Shown here one piece after another: positions 43,233-52,619 of a DNA stretch of 64,000 bases. Each line of letters starts with the position of its first letter. Positions within the stretch are counted from its first letter, which is position 1. The notes under the pieces are model-generated. The model saw only the letters and a list, made by a program, of their open reading frames with translations, was not told where the DNA came from and did not search any database. Source of the DNA: Citricoccus sp. SGAir0253 (GTDB lineage: Bacteria > Actinomycetota > Actinomycetes > Actinomycetales > Micrococcaceae); NCBI RefSeq assembly GCF_005877055.1, contig NZ_CP039424.1, positions 248,001 through 312,000 of the forward strand. Reading direction: 5' to 3'. Made by a program: the position numbers and the translations under genes.

Positions 43233-44146
43233 GCGGGACGACCGGGACGACCGGCACCACCGCGACGACCGGAACGGCCGGGACGATCGAGCACGTCCTC
43301 GTGGTGGGCGCCGGGGCCATGGGCCGCCAGATCGCCATGACCGCGGCCCTGGCCGGGTGCCGCACCACGGTCCAGGACATCTCCGCGGACATGCTCGGGG
43401 CGGCCCGCGCCGAGCTGGAGGCCTGGGCCGAGGGGCGGGTGGCCAAGGGCCGGCTGGACCGGGACGCCGCGGACGGGGCCCTGGGCCGGCTGGCGTGGAG
43501 CCCCGACCTGCCGCGGGCCGCGGCCACGGCGGACCTCGTCATCGAGGCCGCCACCGAGCGGCTGCCGGTGAAGACGGAGATCTTCACCGCCCTCGGCCGG
43601 CACGCCCCGGCGCGCGCGATCCTGGTGACCAACTCCTCCACCCTGGGCTCCTCCAAGGTCGCCGACGTCACCGGGCGGCCGGAGAAGGTGTGCAACCTGC
43701 ACTTCTTCAACCCGGCCCTGGTGATGGAGTGCGTGGAGGTCGTCCGCCATGAGCGCACCTCGGAGGACACCGTGGAGACGGTCATGGCGTTCGCCCGGCG
43801 GCTGGGCAAGCGCCCCGTCCTGCTCTCCCGCGAGGTCCCCGGCTTCATCGCCAACCGGCTCATGGGCGCCGTCCAGCGCGAGGCCCTGGCCCTGGCGGAG
43901 GCGGGGGTCGCCAGCCTGGAGGACATCGACACCGCCGCGCGCACGGCCCTGGGCCACCCGCTGGGCCCGTTCGAACTCATGGACCTGGTCGGCCTGGACG
44001 TCGTCGCCTTCATCGCCGAGGCCATCCACGCGGAGACCGGGGACGAGGCCGACCGGCCGGATCCCGCCGTCGCCGCGCTGGTCGCCCGGGGCCGGCTGGG
44101 GCGCAAGAGCGGGGCCGGGTTCTACGACTACGCCGGGAGCTCCTGA
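43229..44146 (+). CDS. 3-hydroxyacyl-CoA dehydrogenase
   Basis: 305 residues. A low-complexity Thr/Gly N-terminus (SGTTGTTGTTATTGTAGT) precedes the Rossmann motif VLVVGAGAMGRQIAMT. Family features: VIEAATERLPVKTEIF, ILVTNSSTLGSS (catalytic Ser), CNLHFFNPALVMECVEVV (catalytic His in the HFFNP motif), VPGFIANRLMGAVQREA and LGPFELMDLVGLD. Oxidises 3-hydroxybutyryl-CoA to acetoacetyl-CoA with NAD+, the step after hydration of crotonyl-CoA. No enoyl-CoA hydratase is in the cluster. Translationally coupled to the ALDH. Confidence 0.9.
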   Translation: MSGTTGTTGTTATTGTAGTIEHVLVVGAGAMGRQIAMTAALAGCRTTVQDISADMLGAARAELEAWAEGRVAKGRLDRDAADGALGRLAWSPDLPRAAATADLVIEAATERLPVKTEIFTALGRHAPARAILVTNSSTLGSSKVADVTGRPEKVCNLHFFNPALVMECVEVVRHERTSEDTVETVMAFARRLGKRPVLLSREVPGFIANRLMGAVQREALALAEAGVASLEDIDTAARTALGHPLGPFELMDLVGLDVVAFIAEAIHAETGDEADRPDPAVAALVARGRLGRKSGAGFYDYAGSS

Positions 44147-44252
44147 CCGCTGCCGAGCCCTGGCCTGCGGCGTCCCCGGACGGGGCGCCGCCTGTGGCAT
44201 GCCCAGGGCGCGGTGCCCCCCGCCGCGCTGACCTGCGGGGCTGGATGATCCG

Positions 44253-44268
44253 TCCAGACCGCTGGACG
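44253..44268. promoter_or_regulatory. Palindrome upstream of the amino-acid permease
   Basis: GTCCAG-ACCG-CTGGAC, perfect 6-bp arms, 70 bases before the permease start. A TACAGT -10-like box follows near 44301. Possible operator. Confidence 0.35.
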
Positions 44269-44338
44269 AGTCGCCCAAGGAGGGACCCCCGCCGCTGACT
44301 ACAGTGATCCGGGTCACAAACCGACGAAAGGCAGCAGC

Positions 44339-45832
44339 ATGGCGCTCCGCACCCCTCCTCCGCCGGCTCCGCAGGCACACCCCCAACCGGCCCTGAAGAA
44401 GGTCCTCAACCGCTGGGACACCCTCGCCATCGGGGTCGGCTCCATGATCGGCTTCGGCTGGGTGGTGCTGACCGGGGACTGGATCACGACCGCCGGTCCC
44501 CTCGGCGCCGCGCTGGCCATGGCCGCCGGCGGCGCGATCATGGGCGTGGTGGGGCTGACCTACTCGGAGCTGGTGGCCGCGATGCCCCGCGCGGGCGGTG
44601 AGCACAACTACCTGCTGCGGGCCATGGGGGCCCGCTGGTCCTTCCTGGGCTCGTGGGCGATCGCCGGCGGGTACATCACGATCGTCGCCTTCGAGGCGGT
44701 GGCCCTGCCCAAGACCGCGCTGTACCTGTTCCCGGACCTCAACCAGGTCTTCCTCTGGGAGGTGGCCGGCTCCGAGGTCTACCTGACCTGGGCTCTCGTG
44801 GGCGTGGTGGCAGCGGTCGTCATCACGGGGATCAACATCCTCGGCGTGAAGCTCGCTGGCGCGGTGCAGACGTTCGTGGTGCTGTTCCTCTTCGCCGTCG
44901 GGGCCCTGCACCTCCTCGGCGCCCTGACCAACGGCGAGCCGGCGAACCTCGAGCCGCTGGTGTCCAACGGCGCCGCGGGCTTCTTCGGGGTGCTCATCGT
45001 GGTCCCGTTCATGTTCGTCGGGTTCGACGTCATCCCGCAGGCCGCGGAGGAGTGCGACCTGCCCCCGCGCCGCATCGGCCGCTACGTGGTCATCTCCGTG
45101 CTCATCGCCGCGGCCTGGTACGTCATGGTCATCCTCACCACGGCGTCCGGCCTCTCGGTCGGCCAGCTCGCCACGAGCGAGCTGGCGACGGCGGACGCGA
45201 TGGGGGCCCTGTTCGGCACGCCGGCCATGGCCAACCTGCTCATCGCCGGCGGCATCGCGGGCATCCTGACGTCCTGGAACTCCCTGCTCATGGGCGCCTC
45301 CCGCCTGCTCTACGCCATGGCGGAGTCCGGCATGCTGCCGCGGTGGTTCGGCACGCTCCACCCCCGGTACGGCACCCCGGTCAACGCCCTGCTGTTCATC
45401 GGCGTGCTGTCCCTGCTGGCCCCGTTCTTCGGCTCGGCCATGCTGGGCTGGCTCGTGGACTCCGGCTCGCCGAGCATCGTGATCGCCTACCTGCTGGTGG
45501 GCGTCGCCTTCGTGATCCTGCGCCGCCGGGAGCCGGACATGGACCGCCCGCTCCGCGTCGGCGGCCGCGGCAACGGCGGCCTGGTCATCGGCGGGGCGTC
45601 CGTCCTGCTGTGCGCCGGCCTGCTGAGCCTCTACCTGCCGGGCATGCCCGCCGGGCTGGGCGCCGCCCCGTGGATCCTGTTCGGGCTGTGGTGGGTCCTC
45701 GGCGCCGCCTTCCTGCTGCGGGTCCCGCGGGGCATCACCCCCGGTCCCGACGCCGAGCACCGGCTGCTCGCGCTCCTCGCCTCCCGCCGGGGCCGGGAGG
45801 TGCCCGCCCCCGCCGAGCTCGTCGGCCGGTGA
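44339..45832 (+). CDS. APC family amino-acid permease
   Basis: 497 residues, 12 membrane helices of the amino acid-polyamine-organocation superfamily. Helix 1 substrate loop (AIGVGSMIGFGWVVLTGDWI), LTYSELVAAMPRAGGEHNYL, and VVPFMFVGFDVIPQAAEE near helix 6. By position it would import the amino acid degraded by the cluster (5-aminovalerate, GABA or lysine-type); substrate not proven. Has its own promoter region. Ends just before a terminator hairpin. Confidence 0.85.
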   Translation: MALRTPPPPAPQAHPQPALKKVLNRWDTLAIGVGSMIGFGWVVLTGDWITTAGPLGAALAMAAGGAIMGVVGLTYSELVAAMPRAGGEHNYLLRAMGARWSFLGSWAIAGGYITIVAFEAVALPKTALYLFPDLNQVFLWEVAGSEVYLTWALVGVVAAVVITGINILGVKLAGAVQTFVVLFLFAVGALHLLGALTNGEPANLEPLVSNGAAGFFGVLIVVPFMFVGFDVIPQAAEECDLPPRRIGRYVVISVLIAAAWYVMVILTTASGLSVGQLATSELATADAMGALFGTPAMANLLIAGGIAGILTSWNSLLMGASRLLYAMAESGMLPRWFGTLHPRYGTPVNALLFIGVLSLLAPFFGSAMLGWLVDSGSPSIVIAYLLVGVAFVILRRREPDMDRPLRVGGRGNGGLVIGGASVLLCAGLLSLYLPGMPAGLGAAPWILFGLWWVLGAAFLLRVPRGITPGPDAEHRLLALLASRRGREVPAPAELVGR

Positions 45833-45836
45833 CGCT

Positions 45837-45864
45837 GGGACGGGGCGCCTCGACGCCCCGTCCC
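45837..45864. terminator. Bidirectional terminator
   Basis: Perfect 11-bp stem GGGACGGGGCG/CGCCCCGTCCC with a 6-base loop between the convergent permease and esterase genes. Confidence 0.75.
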
Positions 45865-45873
45865 CCGCCGGCG

Positions 45874-48093
45874 TCACTGCTCGTCGGCCACCATGGTCTC
45901 GTAGCGGTACAGCAGGGTGGCCGCCTCGGCGCGGGTGATGCGCTGTGCCGGCCGGTACGAGCCGTCGCGGTAGCCCTCGGAGATACCCTCCGAGGCCAGC
46001 CACGTGATGGCCTGGTAGTGGGTGCTGCCCTCGACCACGTCCGAGAACTCGCTGTCCTCCGGCCCCAGGTGCTCGGGGTCGAACGCCCGGTACAGGAACG
46101 AGGCGAACTCCCCGCGGGTGACCGCCCGGCCCGGCTTGAACTCGCCGTCGGCGTAGCCACGGGTGATCTCCTCCGCCGCGGCCCAGGCGATGGGCTCGTG
46201 GAACGTGTGGCCCTCGGGGACGTCAGGGAACGGCGCGCCGTCCGCCTCGGTGACCGGGTCCAGGTACCGGTGGATGAAGGCCAGGGACTCGCCGCGGCTG
46301 ATGTCCCGGTCCTTGCCGAAGGAGCCGTCGGCGTAGCCGCGGCTGATCCCCTCCAGCTGCAGCCACCGCACCGGCTCGAAGAACCGCGATCCCGGCGCGT
46401 TGTCCGTGAAGTTCGGCGGGAGCAGTTCACTGCTCGAGGTCACGCACTCGAAGGAGGAGGCGCGGGCCGGCGATCCTGACCCCTGGTACGCGGGCCAGGC
46501 CGGGTACTGGCACATCGGCCGGGTCCGGTCGGTGCCCTCATTGGCGTCGTAGGCGGTCAGCGTCCCCGGGGCCTGTCCGTCCTCGACCCAGGCCTCCAGG
46601 ACACCGAGTCCGTCCCAGGTGGCGTTGAACGGGCCGAAGCCGTGGCCGAGGCCCGGGATCTTGTAGTAGCGGGCGTGATCGGCGAGCGCGTCACCGAACT
46701 GCGCGGTGAGTTGCTCCCAGTAGGCGTCCGTGTTGTGCGGGCTGATGAAGTCGTCCGTCGTGCCGTGCGTCAGGATCAGCTTGCCGCCGCGGGCGAAGAA
46801 GGGCTCCAGGCTCACGTCGGAGACGTCCGTGATGGCCGCCAGCTCCTGGATGCGGTCCTCCCACTCGGTCGGGTCGAACTCCATGGCGTCGTAGCCCGGA
46901 TCCTGGGTGATGAGGTACTTCACGTTGGTGGCGCCCACGCTGTAGAGCAGCCCCTCGGTGCCGGACAGCGGATTGGACGGCTGGGGCGAGGCGCCGAACG
47001 TGGACCGGTCCCACCGCGCGCCCTCCAGGATGGGCCAGCGCTGGAACTCCGTCATGCCGGCGATCTCGATGCCCGGCTCGTAGGTCGAGTTGATCCTGTC
47101 GATGGCCGCCAGCTGCTCCGGGGTCAGGCAGGCGTCCTCCTCCGGTGCGCCCGCCTCGCAGCCGAGGAGTTCCTCCACCTTCTCGATGGTCAGCACCTCG
47201 TTGCAGCCGGCCACGTTGGCGATGATGCCGTCCACGACGCCATCGAGGGCCACGGTGTCACAGACCTCGTACACGGTGTCGGTCAGCATCTTCGTGTCCT
47301 GCGGGCTGAGCCAGCCGGCGCCACCGTCGGCGTACATGGCGCGGCCGACCTCCAGGGAGGCGAGGTGGAGCATCATCACGTTGTAGGCCGGGTAGTTGGC
47401 GACCACGCCCTCGTAGTCGTCGGGGTACCGCGCGGCGGCGTCCAGTGCCTCGTGGCCGCCCTGGGACCCGCCGATGAAGTAGGCGTACTCCGACTCCTCG
47501 CCGTAGTAGGCGTCCATGAGGATCTCGGAGACGTCGTGCGTCTTCTTGATGGACCACAGGCCGTAGTCCTTGAGGGACTCCTCGTTGAGGGCGAAGGTGG
47601 CGTCGAAGCCCGCGCTGGACCGGTGCCCGCCGTCCGAGCCGAGGGTCGTGTAGCCCTGCGCCAGTGGCGTCTCCAGGTCCTGCGGCTGCAGGCGGTGGTG
47701 TCCCGTGCCGGTCACGAGGGTGCCGTTGAAGGCACCGCCGCCGAACTGCAGGGACTTGCCGTTCCAGTCGTCCGGCAGGTTCACCTGGAAGGTCACGCCG
47801 GGTGCCTCCGGATCGACCGGCCGTGTCTTGCCGATGACCTTGCAGTACGAGCCGTCCGTCTCGTCGGAGACGTGCTCCGCGGTCTCGACGACGGCACCGG
47901 ACGTCGGTGCCCCGATGCGGTCGGCGTCGATCTCCAGCCCCGCGAGTTCGGCGCAGTGCTCCGCGGGGAGACCGTCCACCGTGGGCGGCGACGATGGGGT
48001 GCTGGAGTGGGCGGGACCCGAGAGGCCCACCATCACCAGGGATGCTGCCGCCGCCGCGCCGGTCAGCCTCCGAACGATCGTGAATCCTGACAT
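45874..48093 (-). CDS. Tannase/feruloyl esterase family protein with C-terminal SLH repeats
   Basis: 739 residues. Sec signal peptide (AAAAASLVMVGLSGPAHS). Tannase/feruloyl-esterase catalytic domain ~40-550: VTFQVNLPDDWNGKSLQFGG, nucleophile in FIGGSQGGHEALDAA, acid in THGTTDDFISPHN, His in GLGHGFGPFN, and paired Cys (CDTVALDGVVDG, CNEVL, CEAG, CLTPEQ) typical of the family. Residues ~560-735 hold three S-layer homology motifs (WLQLEGISRGYADGSFG, WAAAEEITRGYADGEFKPG, WLASEGISEGYRDGSYRP), each with the following TRxE/SRGE box, for cell-wall attachment. It would release phenolic acids from plant esters at the cell surface. ATG 48093 with SD GGGGAGGA. Confidence 0.88.
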   Translation of the reverse strand: MSGFTIVRRLTGAAAAASLVMVGLSGPAHSSTPSSPPTVDGLPAEHCAELAGLEIDADRIGAPTSGAVVETAEHVSDETDGSYCKVIGKTRPVDPEAPGVTFQVNLPDDWNGKSLQFGGGAFNGTLVTGTGHHRLQPQDLETPLAQGYTTLGSDGGHRSSAGFDATFALNEESLKDYGLWSIKKTHDVSEILMDAYYGEESEYAYFIGGSQGGHEALDAAARYPDDYEGVVANYPAYNVMMLHLASLEVGRAMYADGGAGWLSPQDTKMLTDTVYEVCDTVALDGVVDGIIANVAGCNEVLTIEKVEELLGCEAGAPEEDACLTPEQLAAIDRINSTYEPGIEIAGMTEFQRWPILEGARWDRSTFGASPQPSNPLSGTEGLLYSVGATNVKYLITQDPGYDAMEFDPTEWEDRIQELAAITDVSDVSLEPFFARGGKLILTHGTTDDFISPHNTDAYWEQLTAQFGDALADHARYYKIPGLGHGFGPFNATWDGLGVLEAWVEDGQAPGTLTAYDANEGTDRTRPMCQYPAWPAYQGSGSPARASSFECVTSSSELLPPNFTDNAPGSRFFEPVRWLQLEGISRGYADGSFGKDRDISRGESLAFIHRYLDPVTEADGAPFPDVPEGHTFHEPIAWAAAEEITRGYADGEFKPGRAVTRGEFASFLYRAFDPEHLGPEDSEFSDVVEGSTHYQAITWLASEGISEGYRDGSYRPAQRITRAEAATLLYRYETMVADEQ

Positions 48094-48296
48094 GCCGAGT
48101 CCTCCCCGAGGCAGGCTCCGAGACAGGCCTCCGGGGGTGCTGCCATGGCACCCCATCGCTCGAGGGCCGGGGAGCCGGATGAGTGGTGACCGGCCAGCCG
48201 ATGCTGACGCTGGCCGTATGCCTGCACATCCTGTGCCGGGGTGGGGGAGCGGTCAAGGGTTCCACTGCCGTGCGGAAGGGCACTTCCCCCTCGGCC

Positions 48297-49280
48297 TCAG
48301 CGGTTGACGTCCACCACGGTCCGCCCGCGGGTGCGCCCGGCCACGATCCGCTCGGCGTAGGGGATGGTCTCGGCCAGCCCGATCGTGGTGGTCATCCGGT
48401 CCAGCGCGTCCAGGTCCAGCTCGGCGGCGAGCGCGTCCCAGGCCCGCCGGCGCAGCTCGCGCGGCGCGTTGACGGAGTTGGCGCCGGTGAGGGTGACCGC
48501 GCGGAGGATGAACGGCATGACGGTGGTGGGCAGGTCGGCGCCCTGGGCCAGCCCGCACGCCGAGACGGTGCCCCCGTAGGCCGTCTGCGCGAGCACGTTG
48601 GCCAGGGTGGTGCTGCCGACCACGTCCACGGCGCCGGCCCAGCGCTGGCGCTGCAGGGGCTTGCCGAGCTCGTCGGAGAGCTCGTGGCGGTCGATCAGCT
48701 CCGCCGCGCCGAGCCCGGCCAGGTACTCGCCCTCCTCGTCCGCGCGACCGGTGGAGGCCACCACGCGGTAGCCCCGGCCGGCCAGCAGGGACACGGCCAC
48801 GGAGCCGACGCCGCCGGCGGCGCCCGTCACGAGGATGTCCCCGGACCCGGGGGTGAGGCCGGCGTCGGCGAGCTGGAGCACGCTGATCATGGCGGTGAAC
48901 CCGGCGGTGCCGATCGCCGCCGCCCGGGCGGGCGTGAGGGCCGCGGGCAGTTCCACGAGGGCGTCCGGGCGGACGCGGGCCCGCGTGGCGAAGCCGCCGT
49001 TCAGGGTCTCGCCGATGCCCTCGCCGTTGAGCACCACGGTGTCCCCGGGGTTCCACGCCGGGTCGTCGGAGCGGGTCACCGTGCCGACGATGTCGATGCC
49101 CGGGATGATCGGGAAGGACTGCAGGATGCCGCGGCCCCCGCCCATGATGGCCATGCCGTCCTTGTAGTTGTAGCTGGAGTACAGAACGTCCAGCTCCACG
49201 GGACCGCTGAGCAGCTCCTCCTCCGCCACGTCCTCGACGCGCGCCTCGGCGCCCTTCTCCCTCACGATCACTGCCCGCAT
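48297..49280 (-). CDS. Acryloyl-CoA reductase/NADPH:quinone oxidoreductase family (AcuI/YhdH)
   Basis: 327-residue zinc-free medium-chain reductase. SSYNYKDGMAIMGGGRGI (YhdH/AcuI signature), FPIIPGIDIVGTVTRSDD, ILVTGAAGGVGSVAVSLLAG Rossmann loop and RVVASTGRADEE. AcuI reduces toxic acryloyl-CoA; YhdH-type enzymes reduce related enones. Start ATG 49280. It is upstream of the esterase gene on the same strand, but the 200-base gap makes cotranscription uncertain. Confidence 0.87.
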   Translation of the reverse strand: MRAVIVREKGAEARVEDVAEEELLSGPVELDVLYSSYNYKDGMAIMGGGRGILQSFPIIPGIDIVGTVTRSDDPAWNPGDTVVLNGEGIGETLNGGFATRARVRPDALVELPAALTPARAAAIGTAGFTAMISVLQLADAGLTPGSGDILVTGAAGGVGSVAVSLLAGRGYRVVASTGRADEEGEYLAGLGAAELIDRHELSDELGKPLQRQRWAGAVDVVGSTTLANVLAQTAYGGTVSACGLAQGADLPTTVMPFILRAVTLTGANSVNAPRELRRRAWDALAAELDLDALDRMTTTIGLAETIPYAERIVAGRTRGRTVVDVNR

Positions 49281-49486
49281 CCGCGTTCCCTCCGTCGTCC
49301 GGTCCGGCTGTCCTGCCCACGCTACGGCGCGGCCTCCCGCCCCGTCAGCCCCCGTGCCCGGTGCCGCGTCAGCCCCCGCCCAATCCTTGTGCGGCCCGCG
49401 CGCCGGGGCTTACGGTGGCCGCACTCCACGGGTCCGGCCCTGTGGGAGGCGATCGCGTGCCTGCTCCGCGGCCGGTCCAGCCGGAC

Positions 49487-49512
49487 GTCACGACAGACAG
49501 TCACGACAGACA
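49487..49512. repeat. Exact 13-bp tandem duplication in the usp leader
   Basis: GTCACGACAGACA occurs twice in direct succession (49487-49499 and 49500-49512), ending 11 bases before the ATG of the universal stress protein gene. May be a protein-binding pair or a slippage product. Confidence 0.8.
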
Positions 49513-49523
49513 AGGGGAACAGC

Positions 49524-49958
49524 ATGGACGCGTCGAAGCCGGTGATGGTCGGGGTCGATGGCTCCCCGGCCTCGATCGAGGCCCTGCGGGAGGCCAGGAC
49601 CATGGCGGAGCTGCTCGGGAGCCCGCTCACGGTGGTGGCGGCCTGGCAGTGGCCGGCGGCCAGCGGCGAGCTGCCCGAGACCATCGGATGGGACCCGGAG
49701 GCGGACGCGCGGCAGCAGATGACCGAGGCCCTCGCCGCGGTCTTCGGCGACTCGCGGCCCGAGGGGCTGCAGGAGGTCGTCCGCCAAGGCCAGGCCGGGC
49801 ACGTGCTAACCGAGCTCAGCAAGGACGCGCGCATGGTGGTCGTCGGCAGCCGCGGCCGGGGCGGCTTCCGGGGCCTGCTGCTCGGCTCCGTCAGCTCGGC
49901 AGTGGGCGCGCACGCGGCCTGCCCGGTGCTGATCGTCCACGGCAAGGCCGAGAAGTAG
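49524..49958 (+). CDS. Universal stress protein
   Basis: 144-residue UspA-domain protein: VMVGVDGSPASIEALREART at the N-terminus, nucleotide-binding loop VVGSRGRGGFRGLLLGSVSS (G-2x-G-9x-G-S/T) and CPVLIVHG at the C-terminus, i.e. the ATP-binding type. Single domain. SD CAAGGGGAAC before ATG 49524, preceded by the 13-bp tandem repeat. Likely stress or growth-phase regulated; monocistronic, with a hairpin before the convergent PEP synthase. Confidence 0.92.
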   Translation: MDASKPVMVGVDGSPASIEALREARTMAELLGSPLTVVAAWQWPAASGELPETIGWDPEADARQQMTEALAAVFGDSRPEGLQEVVRQGQAGHVLTELSKDARMVVVGSRGRGGFRGLLLGSVSSAVGAHAACPVLIVHGKAEK

Positions 49959-50012
49959 CCGGGAGCCTGGCGGTCGCCGGGCCGCCGTCGGAGGGAGCCG
50001 TCCGGGAACCCG

Positions 50013-50074
50013 CATCAGGTGAGGGATTCGCCGCCGAAGAAGCGAGTCTTGGCCGTCGAATCCCTCACCTGATG
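50013..50074. terminator. Bidirectional terminator/long hairpin
   Basis: Perfect 18-bp arms, CATCAGGTGAGGGATTCG (50013-50030) and its complement (50057-50074), separated by 26 bases, between the convergent usp and PEP synthase genes. Confidence 0.65.
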
Positions 50075-50096
50075 GCGTGCTCCGGCACCGCCGGCC

Positions 50097-52534
<2,438 letters not shown>

Positions 52535-52619
52535 GGGTGCCCTCCCGCGTCCGGCCTGCCGTGGTGGCAGACAGGCTACGACGGGCCCGCCGGGCGGGGA
52601 CAGGTCCGCGGACCCGGCC

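Noticed and set aside
43205-46003. A 932-codon minus-strand frame opposite the 3-hydroxyacyl-CoA dehydrogenase and permease
   Set aside because: Arg/Gly/Ala/His-rich and without any domain; a mirror of the real plus-strand genes.
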